Source: Actinomadura terrae
GTDB lineage: Bacteria > Actinomycetota > Actinomycetes > Streptosporangiales > Streptosporangiaceae
Direction: 5' to 3'
Length of the DNA stretch: 64,000 nt
Assembly (NCBI RefSeq): GCF_022751215.1
Contig: NZ_JAICDG010000001.1
Span: forward strand, 682,001-746,000
Positions 1 through 7,913 of the stretch are shown here, in pieces (position 1 is the first letter of the stretch; each line of letters starts with the position of its first letter). The notes beneath the pieces are model-generated. The model worked only from the letters and a program-made list of their open reading frames with translations, was not told where the DNA came from and did not search any database. Made by a program: the position numbers and the translations under genes.

Positions 1-129
1 CAGCATGACCGGCGCGACCCGCGCGTAGTAGTCGATCACCTCGCCCTTGGTGAACTCCGGATAGAGATCCTTGTCCAGGTTGGACAGCTTGAGCCGCCGC
101 CCCTCGACCTCCACCTGCTCACTGCTCAA
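1..129 (-). CDS. ligD: LigD-type NHEJ polymerase domain protein (5' end only)
   Basis: Only the first ~43 codons lie in the window; the gene runs off the left edge. The translated start, with KLSNLDKDLYPEFTKGEVID around residues 13-32, matches the N-terminus of the LigD primase/polymerase (POL) domain that fills and extends ends in bacterial non-homologous end joining. The best start is TTG at 127-129, which gives MSSEQVEVEG and overlaps the stop region of the upstream ligase gene by 11 bases. A GTG at 112-114 is the alternative. The overlap implies translational coupling with the ligase (119-1093). POL and ligase are therefore separate polypeptides here, not one LigD chain as in mycobacteria. 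The catalytic residues lie outside the window, so activity cannot be judged. Confidence 0.8.
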   Translation of the reverse strand, partial: MSSEQVEVEGRRLKLSNLDKDLYPEFTKGEVIDYYARVAPVML

Positions 130-1093
130 GGCTGACCTCCAGGGGGTCCTTGTCGTCGCGCAGCCCGCGCCAGGACGGGTGCCGGAGCCGCCCGTCCCTG
201 GTGCGCGAGCCGTAGGCGACCTCCCCGACGAGGCGGGGTTCAACCCACTGGACGTCGCGGGTGAACTCGCGCGGCACGGCCTCGTCGTAGGGGCTCTCCG
301 CGCGGCGCAGCGGCCACAGCGTGCCGTACAGCTCGTCCAGCGCCCGCTCGGTGAAGCCGGTGCCGACGTGCCCGACGAAGCACAGCCGGCCCTTCCCGTC
401 GTACTCGCCGAGCAGCAGCGAGCCGACGCCGCCCTCGCGCCGCCCCCGGCCGGGCTTCCAGCCGCAGACGACGACCTCGCGGGTCATGAAGTTCTTGACC
501 TTGCGCCAGAAGTCGACGCGGCGGCCGGGCCGGTAGGGGGAGTCGAGCCGCTTGGCGAGCAGCCCTTCGAGGCGCTGCTCCACCGTGAAGTCGAGCAGCT
601 CCTTGACCTGGCCGGTGTCGCCGCCGTGCAGGTACGGGGGGACCTCCACGGGCCCGGCGCCGGCGAGGTCCAGCTCGGCGAGCAGCGCGCGGCGCTCGGC
701 GTAGGGGACGTCGTACAGCGTGCCTCCGTCCAGCCGCAGCAGGTCGAACGCCACGTACCGGACGGGCACCTCGCGGATCAGCCGCGGATCGGGGCGGCCC
801 ACGTGCATGCGGCGCTGGAGGCGCTCGAAGCTCGGGCGCCCCTCCTCGAAGGCGACGACCTCCCCGTCCAGGACGACGTCGCGGTCGGGGAGGAGGTCGG
901 CCAGGCCGGACAGCTCGGGGTAGCGTCCGGCGACGTCGCCGCCGCGCCGCCCGCAGGCGCGCACGCCGCCCGCGGCGACGTGGGCCAGCACGCGGACGCC
1001 GTCCCACTTGAGCTCCAGGCCCCAGCGTTCGCCGTCGACCGGAAGGTCCCCGGTGACGGCCATCATCGGTTCGACGGGCCAAGGCGTGGTCAT
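119..1093 (-). CDS. ATP-dependent DNA ligase (NHEJ, LigD ligase-domain type)
   Basis: A 324-aa ATP-dependent ligase that seals double-strand breaks in the Ku/LigD end-joining pathway. The nucleotidyltransferase motif I is LELKWDGVRV, with the adenylated lysine at residue 29. A motif III-like VLDGEVVAF follows near residue 75, LLAKRLDSPYRPGRR is motif IV-like, and WRKVKNF is motif V. The C-terminal part (about residues 205-324, GRREGGVGSLLLGEYDG onward) is the OB-fold. Length fits a stand-alone ligase of LigC/LigD-lig type. It lies directly upstream of the POL gene, which it overlaps, and divergently from ku (1207). No phosphoesterase domain is visible on this chain. The ATG at 1091-1093 has only a weak GGCGG-like upstream signal. 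Confidence 0.9.
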   Translation of the reverse strand: MTTPWPVEPMMAVTGDLPVDGERWGLELKWDGVRVLAHVAAGGVRACGRRGGDVAGRYPELSGLADLLPDRDVVLDGEVVAFEEGRPSFERLQRRMHVGRPDPRLIREVPVRYVAFDLLRLDGGTLYDVPYAERRALLAELDLAGAGPVEVPPYLHGGDTGQVKELLDFTVEQRLEGLLAKRLDSPYRPGRRVDFWRKVKNFMTREVVVCGWKPGRGRREGGVGSLLLGEYDGKGRLCFVGHVGTGFTERALDELYGTLWPLRRAESPYDEAVPREFTRDVQWVEPRLVGEVAYGSRTRDGRLRHPSWRGLRDDKDPLEVSLEQ

Positions 1094-1206
1094 ACCGCCG
1101 TCCTACCCGTTGCCCGAGCCGGAGAAAAGGATCAAGAGGCCGTTATGGAGCAAATCGAACGAGGTTGCGACGCTAGGGGGAGGAACGCGCTGGGTAAGGA
1201 GAGATC

Positions 1207-2094
1207 ATGCGCAGTATCTGGAAGGGCGCGATCTCGTTCGGGCTGGTGACGATACCGGTGAAGCTCTATTCGGCGACCGAGCAGCGGGACGTCGCCTTCC
1301 ACCAGGTACACCGCGAGGACGGGGGCCGGATCAAGTACAAGCGGGTCTGCACGGTCGACGGCGAGGAGGTCGCCTACTCCGACATCGCCAAGGGTTACGA
1401 GCTGCCGAGCGGCGAGATGGTGATCCTCACCGACGAGGACTTCGCCGACCTGCCGCTGTCCTCCAGCCGCAGGATCGACGTCCTCCAGTTCGTGGAGCGC
1501 GAGGAGGTCGACCCGATCTACTTCGCGAAGTCCTACTACCTGGAGCCGGACGCGCAGGGCGCCAAGCCCTACGTGCTGCTGCGCGACGCGCTGGAGGAGT
1601 CGGGGCAGGTCGCGATCGTCAAGGTGGCGCTGCGGCAGCGCGAGTCGCTGGCGACGCTGCGGGTGCGCGGCGGGGTGTTCGTGCTGGAGACCATGCTGTG
1701 GCCGGACGAGGTCCGCGCGCCGGACTTCCCGTTCCTCGACGAGGACGTGGAGGTCCGCAAGCAGGAGCTGACGATGGCGACGTCGCTGATCGAGTCGATG
1801 GAGGGGGACTTCGACCCGGGGGAGTACAAGGACGCCTACCGGGAGGCGCTCCAGCAGGTGATCGATGCGAAGATCGAGGGGCGGGAGGTCACGCGCCCGG
1901 CCGAGGAGGAGGCCGAGGAGCCCGCCGCCGACCTGCTCAGCGCGTTGCGCGCGAGCGTCGAGGCGGCGAAGAAGGGGCGCGGCGAGCGGAAGGCCTCCGG
2001 GGGCAAGGCGTCGTCGGCCAAGTCGGGCGGGAAGAAGGAGCCGGCGAAGAAGGAGCCGGCGAAGGGGCGGAGCCGGAGCCGCAAGTCGGCCTGA
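1207..2094 (+). CDS. ku: Non-homologous end joining protein Ku
   Basis: A 295-aa bacterial Ku. It starts with the family hallmark MRSIWKGAISFGLVTIPVKL and contains the Ku70/80 beta-barrel region (to about residue 255). It forms a homodimeric ring on DNA ends and recruits the ligase and polymerase encoded divergently at 1-1093. The C-terminal 45 residues are Lys/Ser/Gly-rich, with short repeats (KKEPAKKEPAK); such basic tails are known in actinobacterial Ku and bind DNA. The start ATG is preceded by AAGGAG about 7 bases upstream, a clear ribosome-binding site. The 113-bp gap to the ligase gene is the shared divergent promoter region. Confidence 0.96.
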   Translation: MRSIWKGAISFGLVTIPVKLYSATEQRDVAFHQVHREDGGRIKYKRVCTVDGEEVAYSDIAKGYELPSGEMVILTDEDFADLPLSSSRRIDVLQFVEREEVDPIYFAKSYYLEPDAQGAKPYVLLRDALEESGQVAIVKVALRQRESLATLRVRGGVFVLETMLWPDEVRAPDFPFLDEDVEVRKQELTMATSLIESMEGDFDPGEYKDAYREALQQVIDAKIEGREVTRPAEEEAEEPAADLLSALRASVEAAKKGRGERKASGGKASSAKSGGKKEPAKKEPAKGRSRSRKSA

Positions 2095-2140
2095 GCCCGC
2101 CGCCGACGGGACGGCGACGGGCGGCTGTGCCGGTTCAGAC

Positions 2141-2198
2141 CCGTGCTCGTTCGGAACCGTGCTCGTTCGGAACCGTGCTCGTTCGGAACCGTGCTCGT
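2141..2198. repeat. 16-bp tandem repeat, about 3.6 copies
   Basis: The unit CCGTGCTCGTTCGGAA occurs three times perfectly (2141-2156, 2157-2172, 2173-2188), then as a partial fourth copy. It lies in the 117-bp gap between ku and the convergent SOD-like gene. There are no spacers, so it is not CRISPR. The unit length equals that of the larger array at 8565-8735, but the sequences differ. Confidence 0.9.
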
Positions 2199-2211
2199 CA
2201 GGCCCCGGGGG

Positions 2212-2742
2212 TCAGAACGGGACGTTGGTGCAGAGGAGCCGCGCGCCCGCGTCGCCGGTGCGCTCGTTGGTCGGCTGCGCGTGGATGACGACCGAGCCCG
2301 CCGCTCCGTCGGCGATGAGGCCGTGGTGGACGGTCCGCGCACTGGCGGAGCCGCCCCGCTCGACCTTGAGGTCGAGCCAGATCTCCTTCTCGCGGAGCGG
2401 GGCCTTCGCCGCGACCTTCGGGTCGCGGTAGTGGTCGCCGGAGTCGGCGGGGTTCCGGCCGCACACCCTCCGGTGGACGTGGGCGCCGAACGTGTGGCCG
2501 GCGGCCTTGGCGGGGAACCCGGTGGCCCTGAGGGTCACGATCGTGCGGTGTCCCTGCTCGGTGACGATGACCTCCGTCCGGACGCCGGAGTAGGCCGGGT
2601 CGTAGACGTTGGTCGGCCCCACCGAGATTATCTGTCGCTCGTCCTGGGCGGGGGCGCTGCGGGCCAGGGCGGGGGCCGGGAGTGACGCCAGCGCGACGCC
2701 GGCCGTGACCAGCGTGGCGGTGGCGCGGACGGTCAAGGGCAT
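2212..2742 (-). CDS. Secreted Cu/Zn superoxide dismutase-family protein (Cu-only-like)
   Basis: A 176-aa exported protein. Residues 1-28 form a signal peptide (MPLTVRATATLV..., hydrophobic core, ALA-R cleavage site). The rest resembles periplasmic SodC. GAHVHRRVCG gives two copper-ligand histidines and the first disulfide cysteine, GDHYRDP supplies a third histidine, and VVIHAQPTNERTGDAGARLL supplies the fourth copper histidine, the conserved active-site arginine and (next residue) the second cysteine. The zinc-loop histidines seem to be missing: the stretch after GDHYRDP has only one Asp (LDL) at the expected place. Known Cu-only SODs, such as mycobacterial SodC, show this pattern. It probably detoxifies extracellular superoxide, though a non-enzymatic SOD-fold protein is possible. 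Confidence 0.72.
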   Translation of the reverse strand: MPLTVRATATLVTAGVALASLPAPALARSAPAQDERQIISVGPTNVYDPAYSGVRTEVIVTEQGHRTIVTLRATGFPAKAAGHTFGAHVHRRVCGRNPADSGDHYRDPKVAAKAPLREKEIWLDLKVERGGSASARTVHHGLIADGAAGSVVIHAQPTNERTGDAGARLLCTNVPF

Positions 2743-2928
2743 GATCTTCCTCTCCGTGGGACCGGTGCCGGCGACCGGTGGCTCACGATCATGCCCACGC
2801 AGCGTCGTCGGACGGGCGCGCGGAGTTCCCGTGTCGGGTCAAGAAGAAGGCCGGGCGGTGCGGAAGTCCGCCTGGCCGGAACCTCGGAGCAGGACGCGGG
2901 TCGCGACGAGGCTGAGGTGCGGGACGGA

Positions 2929-3231
2929 TCAGGCGTCGCGGCGCGCCGACAGCACGCGCGCGAGCGCGGCCGCGGCGGCCTCCGGCTCGGCGCACGGGCA
3001 GATCCGCTCGCCCCAGCCGTAGAAGTAGGCCCACGACCCGGCGGGCTGCTCCAGGACGGCGATCACGTTCTCGTTCAGCCCCCGCATCTCGGGGTTGGCG
3101 ACCAGAGCGGACGGCCACCGGTCGGCGTGCGCGGCGACCTCGACGATCCAGCCCCCCGCGCGCAGGACCTCGGTGAGCCGTTCCAAGTGCGCGAGCGCCG
3201 CCTCGGCCTCGCTGATGGCTTGCACGGACAT
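2929..3231 (-). CDS. Hypothetical protein, 100 aa
   Basis: A 100-aa acidic protein of unknown function (start MSVQAISEAEAALAHLERL). The first 60 residues look like an alpha/beta fold: a helix, then AGGWIVEVAAHADRWPSALV. The centre has GSWAYFYGWGERICPC, with a C-x-C pair, followed by an Ala-rich helix. There are no signal peptide, membrane segments or recognised motif. The ATG is about 7 bases from a weak purine-rich sequence. It stands alone between the SOD-like gene and the end of the MMPL gene, all on the minus strand. Coding is supported by strong third-position GC and a stable frame; the function is not recognised. Confidence 0.6.
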   Translation of the reverse strand: MSVQAISEAEAALAHLERLTEVLRAGGWIVEVAAHADRWPSALVANPEMRGLNENVIAVLEQPAGSWAYFYGWGERICPCAEPEAAAAALARVLSARRDA

Positions 3232-3325
3232 CGTGCTCTCCCCCCAACAAGAATCCCGTTCAGTCTGGCGCCGCTGAGAGGGAGATCACAAGCGGTTTGG
3301 GCGATGTGGCCGGGGTGGGCGGCGG

Positions 3326-3362
3326 CGAGGTGGGGCGAAACCCCCCAGTTCGTCCCACCTCG
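3326..3362. terminator. Hairpin in the gap between two minus-strand genes
   Basis: CGAGGTGGGGCGAA pairs with TTCGTCCCACCTCG (14 positions, one mismatch) around a 9-base loop. It sits downstream of the MMPL gene on the minus strand. There is no T-tract, so it may terminate weakly or protect the 3' end. Confidence 0.45.
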
Positions 3363-3372
3363 CCGCGTAGAT

Positions 3373-3412
3373 GGCGGCCGGTGCCGCGTGGGAGGGACCG
3401 GCACCGGCCGCC
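3373..3412 (-). terminator. Hairpin directly after the MMPL gene
   Basis: A perfect 14-bp stem, GGCGGCCGGTGCCG / CGGCACCGGCCGCC, with a 12-base loop. It begins 2 bases beyond the MMPL stop codon on the minus strand. No U-tract follows; such hairpins are common transcript ends in high-GC actinomycetes. Confidence 0.6.
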
Positions 3413-3414
3413 GG

Positions 3415-5598
3415 TCAGGGGACGGGCTCCAGCGTGGCCGAGGACGGGCGGTCGTCCTCCCGGATGCCGTACCGCCCGTACAGGCGGCCCAGCGGGCCGG
3501 GGGCCCACCAGTTCGCGCGTCCGAGCAGCCGCATCGTGGCGGGCACGAGCAGTGCCCGCACGACGGTCGCGTCCAGCACGATCGCGAGCGCCATCCCGAC
3601 CCCGACCATTTTGATGAACGTGACCCCGGACGTCGCGAACGCGCCGATCACGACGATGAACAGCAGCGCCGCGCTGGTGATGATCCCGCCGGTGCGCTGC
3701 ACGCCGGTGCCGACGGCGGCGGTGGTCGAACCGGTCAGGTCGTACTGCTCGCGCACCCGCGACAGCAGGAACACCTCGTAGTCCATCGAGATCCCGAACA
3801 GGATCGCCAGCATCAGGATCGGCATCGCGGGGGACACCGACCCGGTCGCGGTGAAGTCCAGCGGGCCGGACAGGTGGCCCTCCTGGAAGACCAGCACCAG
3901 CGCGCCGAACGTGGCGCCCAGCGTCAGCATGTTCATCACGATCGCCTTCAGCGGCAGGACGATCGACCCGAACGCCAGGAACAGCAGCACGAACGTCGCG
4001 CCGCCGATGAGCAGCGCGAGCCACGGGAGTGTCGAACCGATGCTGGACAGCTGGTCGACGATCTCGGCGGTCGAGCCGCCGACCCGCACCCGCGCGCCCG
4101 GCGGCGCCGGGACGTCCCGGACGCGCTCGACCAGCGCCCGCGCCTCGCTGGAGTTCGGGTCGGCGTCATAGCGCAGCGCGATACGGGTGGTGGACCCGCC
4201 GCTCGCGGTGTTGGTGCCGGTGACGGCCGCGCCGGTCACACCGGGCAGCGCGTCCAGGCGGTCCCCGTACGCCTGGATCGCCGCCCGGTCGGCCGTGCCG
4301 GTCACGACGGCCTCGATGGGGTCGGTGATGTTGCGGGGGAACTGCGTCTCCATCGTCTCGGCGACGACGCGGGCGTCGGCCCCCTCGGGCAGGGCCTTGG
4401 CGTCGACGCCGCCCCAGTTGATCCGCAGGGCGGGGGCGCCGAGGACGCCCAGCAGCACGACGGTGGCCGCGACGTAGACGACGGGACGGCGCATGACGCT
4501 GTGCGCGACGCGTCCCCACCAGCCGTCCGCGCGTCCCGCGGCCGGGGTCGTGGCCGCCTTCTTCCGCCGCCGGATCGACAGCGCGTTCACCCGGGGCCCG
4601 AGCACGGCCAGCAGCGCGGGCAGGACGGTCAGCGCGCCGACCATGCAGACGAACACGGTCGCGATGCCGCCGTAGCCCATCGAGCGCAGGAAGTTCTGCT
4701 CGAACAGCAGCAGCCCGGACAGCGACACCGCGACCGTGACCCCCGACACCGCGACCGTGCGTCCGGCGGTGGCCATGGTGGTGGCCAGCGCGTCCTCGAC
4801 GGACTCGCCGCGGGCGATCTCCTCGCGGAACCGGCTCACCATGAACAGGCCGTAGTCGATGGCGAGCCCGAGGCCGAGGAACGTGGTGATGTTCACCGCG
4901 AAGATCGAGATGTCGGTGACATAGGTGAGCAGGTGCAACGCGGTGAACGCGCCGAGGATCGCGACGCCGCCGACCACCAGCGGCAGGCTCGCCGCCACCA
5001 GCCCGCCGAAGATCAGCACGAGCAGCACCAGCAGGATCGGCATCGCCATGCCCTCGGCCCGGCCGATGTCGGAGGCCACCCGCGAGTTGATCTCGGTGCC
5101 GGTGCCGACGAGCCCGCCGACCTTGGCGGTGAGCCCGCCGCCGACCTCGGTCAGCCGGTCCTTGATCTCCTTGTAGGAGTCGTCGCGGGCGCCGTCGTCG
5201 GCACCGGCGAGCCGCAGGACGGCGTAGGTGGAGGTCCTGTCCTTGCTGACGAACTGCGGCGACTTCGTCGTCCAGTACGTGGAGGCGGCGGCGACCTCGG
5301 TGCGCGGCAGCGCGGCGAGCGCCCGCTCGACCGAGGCGCGGTAGGCCGGGTCGTCGACGGTCATGCCGGGACGGCCCTGGTAGAGGATCACGACGTCGGC
5401 CGCGTCGCGGCCGAGGTCGCGCTCGGCGATCTGCGCCGCGCGGGCGCTCTCGCTGCTCGGGGTGTTGAAGCCGCCGCCGGAGGACAGGGCGCCGAACAGC
5501 CCCGTGCCCCAGACGGCGGCGACGACGAGCACGGCGCCCGCGACCGCGAGCACGGCGCGGCGGCGCCGGTGGACCCATCGGCCCCAGTTATCGAACAT
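3415..5598 (-). CDS. MMPL-family RND-type membrane transporter
   Basis: A 727-aa integral membrane protein of the MMPL/RND family, which exports lipids or drugs using the proton-motive force. It has the family duplication: TM1 (residues about 14-35), an extracytoplasmic loop (about 40-175), a five-helix bundle (about 180-340), TM7 (about 370-390), a second loop, and a final bundle (about 510-690). The conserved GLGLAIDYGLFMVSRFREE segment and its second-half counterpart ILFGISMDYEVFLLSRVREQ carry the TM4 and TM10 acidic/tyrosine residues of the proton relay. Length is typical for short actinomycete MMPLs. It is transcribed divergently from a TetR regulator (5712), the usual arrangement for a drug- or lipid-responsive exporter, so it is probably repressed by that neighbour. 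The substrate cannot be deduced. Confidence 0.93.
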   Translation of the reverse strand: MFDNWGRWVHRRRRAVLAVAGAVLVVAAVWGTGLFGALSSGGGFNTPSSESARAAQIAERDLGRDAADVVILYQGRPGMTVDDPAYRASVERALAALPRTEVAAASTYWTTKSPQFVSKDRTSTYAVLRLAGADDGARDDSYKEIKDRLTEVGGGLTAKVGGLVGTGTEINSRVASDIGRAEGMAMPILLVLLVLIFGGLVAASLPLVVGGVAILGAFTALHLLTYVTDISIFAVNITTFLGLGLAIDYGLFMVSRFREEIARGESVEDALATTMATAGRTVAVSGVTVAVSLSGLLLFEQNFLRSMGYGGIATVFVCMVGALTVLPALLAVLGPRVNALSIRRRKKAATTPAAGRADGWWGRVAHSVMRRPVVYVAATVVLLGVLGAPALRINWGGVDAKALPEGADARVVAETMETQFPRNITDPIEAVVTGTADRAAIQAYGDRLDALPGVTGAAVTGTNTASGGSTTRIALRYDADPNSSEARALVERVRDVPAPPGARVRVGGSTAEIVDQLSSIGSTLPWLALLIGGATFVLLFLAFGSIVLPLKAIVMNMLTLGATFGALVLVFQEGHLSGPLDFTATGSVSPAMPILMLAILFGISMDYEVFLLSRVREQYDLTGSTTAAVGTGVQRTGGIITSAALLFIVVIGAFATSGVTFIKMVGVGMALAIVLDATVVRALLVPATMRLLGRANWWAPGPLGRLYGRYGIREDDRPSSATLEPVP

Positions 5599-5634
5599 GG
5601 TCGTCCTTCCTAGGGGTGATCAGCACTCACGCTT

Positions 5635-5665
5635 GTTAACGCTGTTTAGGGTTAATGATGTTAAC
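5635..5665. promoter_or_regulatory. Candidate TetR operator between MMPL and tetR
   Basis: GTTAAC occurs at 5635-5640 and 5660-5665, with a further GTTAA at 5651-5655, in a strikingly AT-rich island in the divergent gap. The two palindromic hexamers are 25 bp apart centre to centre. The site could bind the adjacent TetR protein and control both promoters. This is inference from position and symmetry. Confidence 0.45.
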
Positions 5666-5711
5666 TTTGCATACGAGCTTCACTATCGTCAATGGTGTTT
5701 CTTGAGGGATC

Positions 5712-6515
5712 ATGCGTCGGGACCAGGAGGAGCAGAGGGGCGGCGGAACGGTGACGACACGGCGGGACCGGGTGCGTGCGGCGACGGTCAGGGAGATCTC
5801 CGAGACCGCCCGGCGGATCCTCGTCCAGGAGGGCGCCGAGGCGGTGACGCTGCGCGCCATCGCCCGCGCGATGGGGATGACCGCGCCGGCGCTGTACCGG
5901 TACTTCGGCAGTCACGGCGAGCTGCTTCGGTACCTCGTCGGCGACATCTTCACCGAGCTGACCGACGAGCTGCGCGCCGGAATGCACGAGGTGGGGCACG
6001 CCGACCTGAGCGGCAAGTTCCTCGTGGTGTCCCGGCGGTTCCGGCTGTGGGCGCTCGCCCATCCGCGCGAGTACGCGCTGCTGTTCGGCACGCCCGTGCG
6101 CGGCACCTCCTACGAGGAGGAGGACCCCGACTTCGCCGAGGAGTGCGCCCGCGAGTTCGGCTGGACGTTCATGTCGCTGTTCATGGAGCTGTGGCGGAAG
6201 CGGCCGTTCCCCGTCCCCGCCGACGACGAGATCGACCCGGCGCTGTACGCGCAGCTCGTCCGCTACCGCGAGGAGGTCCTCGACGTCGACCTGCCGATCG
6301 GCGTGATCCAGCAGTTCCTCGCGTGCTGGATCCGGCTCCAGGGAGGCGTCAGCCTGGAGGTCTTCGGGCACCTGGACTTCGCCCTCGACGACGCCGCGCC
6401 CATGTTCGAGCTGATGCTCTCGGAGATCGCGCCCGTCCTCGGCCTCACCTACACCCCGCCGAAGACCGAGGGGGCCGAGGGGGCCGACGAGGGGGTCGAG
6501 GGGGCCAAGGGGTAG
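5712..6515 (+). CDS. TetR/AcrR-family transcriptional regulator
   Basis: A 267-aa regulator. The N-terminal TetR DNA-binding domain spans residues about 20-75, with the helix-turn-helix in VTLRAIARAMGMTAPALYRY. The remaining ~190 residues are a helical ligand-binding domain of the WHG/TetR_C_13 type (motif FRLWALAHPREYALLFGTP). The C-terminal tail is Glu/Gly-rich with a short repeated EGA pattern. The ATG at 5712 has GAGGG five bases upstream. An in-frame GTG at 5751 (protein start TTRRDRVRAATVREI, which resembles family N-termini) is an alternative that would remove 13 residues. It is divergent from the MMPL exporter and probably represses it. Confidence 0.9.
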   Translation: MRRDQEEQRGGGTVTTRRDRVRAATVREISETARRILVQEGAEAVTLRAIARAMGMTAPALYRYFGSHGELLRYLVGDIFTELTDELRAGMHEVGHADLSGKFLVVSRRFRLWALAHPREYALLFGTPVRGTSYEEEDPDFAEECAREFGWTFMSLFMELWRKRPFPVPADDEIDPALYAQLVRYREEVLDVDLPIGVIQQFLACWIRLQGGVSLEVFGHLDFALDDAAPMFELMLSEIAPVLGLTYTPPKTEGAEGADEGVEGAKG

Positions 6516-6671
6516 CGGCGGCGCGGTCCGCGGGTGCTCCATGCAGATCACTCTCGGCGCCACGGCCGGGGCGGCGCGTCCGCCGCGAGGACGGCCGTGC
6601 GGCCACCCGGAGGAGGCGCCTCCTCCAGTCGCAGGAGCCGCGCCTGCGGGCCCGGCTCGTACGATCGGGAC

Positions 6672-7913
6672 GTGCTGATGCGATGGATGGAGCGGGCGTT
6701 CGACGGCGCCTCGGGTCCCGCGCGGCTGGTCGTCCTCGCCGTGCTCGGGCTGGGCGACCTGATCCTGCTGAACCGTCCGCAGGACGTCACGGACGGGGCG
6801 CTCGTGTCCGCCGCGTTCGCCGCCGCCTTCGCGGGCGCGCTGCTGCCGCCCGCCACCCGGGCCGCCCAGGCGGCGCCGGTCGCCGCCGCGGCGCTGCTCG
6901 TGCTCGGCGACACGCTCGACGCGGACGCCGCGGTCACGCTCAAGGGGATGATCGCGATCACGCTGTTCGAGCTGGCGCTGCGGCCCGGCCGGGGCCGGGT
7001 GCTCGCCGCCGTCGCGGGCCTGGTCGCCGCGCTGGTGTGCGTGCACGCCGTCGGCACGGCCGGCGACGTTCCGCCGACGCTGTTCCGGGTCGCGGTCCTG
7101 GTCGGGCTGCCGGTGCTGCTCGGCGCCTACATCCGGCTCCTCCGCGAGCGGATGGAGGAGCAGGAGCGCTCGCGCCGCTCGCAGACGGTCGCCGCGCGGG
7201 CGCACGAGCGCGCCGCCATAGCCCGCGAGCTGCACGACCTCGTCGCGCACCACGTGTCGTCGATGGTGCTGCGGGTGGGGGTGGCCCGGCACGTCCTGCC
7301 GTCCGCCGACCCGCGCGTCACCGAGGTCCTGGACGACCTGCACGCCTCCGGCGCGGCGGCGCTCGCCGACCTGCGCCACCTCGTGGCGGTGCTGCGCGAC
7401 CCGGGGCTCGCCGAGCCGGGCGTCCCGCTGGTCGAGCGCGCCGGGCTGCCCGCCGCGCTGGACGCGGCGGTGGAGCGCGGCCGGGGCGACGGGCTGGAGA
7501 TCGCCGCCGACATCGACCCCGGCGTCGCGGGGCTGGACGCCGTCCGGCGGCTGACCGTGCTGCGGATCGTCCAGGAGGGGCTGGCGAACGTCGTCCGGCA
7601 CGCGGGCCCCGGCGCGTCGGCGGCGGTGTCGGTGCGGGTCGGCGCGCGGGCCGTCCGGCTGGAGATCACCGACGACGGCGCCCGGGCCGCCCGGGCACCG
7701 CGGGCGTCCGCCGTCCCGGGGGCCTCGGGGCACGGGCTCGTCGGGATGACCGAGCGCGTCGAGCTGCTCGGCGGGACGCTCGCCGCCGGGCCGCGCGAGC
7801 GCGGCGGCTGGCGGCTGCTCGCCGAGTTCCCCGCCCCGGACCTCCCCCCGGGCGAGGGGCCGCCGGGCGAGGGGCCGCCCGTGGGGGCGGAGCCGTCGGG
7901 GCGGGCCGCGTGA
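6672..7913 (+). CDS. Two-component sensor histidine kinase (NarL/DesK class)
   Basis: A 413-aa membrane histidine kinase. Residues about 20-155 hold several hydrophobic helices forming the sensor domain. The HisKA_3 dimerisation region has the phospho-acceptor histidine in AIARELHDLVAHHVSSMV (about residue 192). The HATPase domain has an N-box-like VLRIVQEGLANVVRHAGPG and the G-box SGHGLVGMTERVELLGG. The GTG at 6672 is chosen because it precedes the first amphipathic segment (LMRWMERAF); an ATG two codons later is equally possible. The last four bases overlap the start of the response regulator (GTGA at 7910-7913), so the two are co-translated. The C-terminal tail has a small repeat (PPGEGPPGEGPP). 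The signal is unknown. Confidence 0.92.
   Translation: MLMRWMERAFDGASGPARLVVLAVLGLGDLILLNRPQDVTDGALVSAAFAAAFAGALLPPATRAAQAAPVAAAALLVLGDTLDADAAVTLKGMIAITLFELALRPGRGRVLAAVAGLVAALVCVHAVGTAGDVPPTLFRVAVLVGLPVLLGAYIRLLRERMEEQERSRRSQTVAARAHERAAIARELHDLVAHHVSSMVLRVGVARHVLPSADPRVTEVLDDLHASGAAALADLRHLVAVLRDPGLAEPGVPLVERAGLPAALDAAVERGRGDGLEIAADIDPGVAGLDAVRRLTVLRIVQEGLANVVRHAGPGASAAVSVRVGARAVRLEITDDGARAARAPRASAVPGASGHGLVGMTERVELLGGTLAAGPRERGGWRLLAEFPAPDLPPGEGPPGEGPPVGAEPSGRAA

Noticed and set aside
2791-5613. 940-codon plus-strand frame opposite the MMPL gene
   Set aside because: Low-complexity shadow rich in Gln/His/Arg. The MMPL protein on the other strand has clear membrane helices and motifs.
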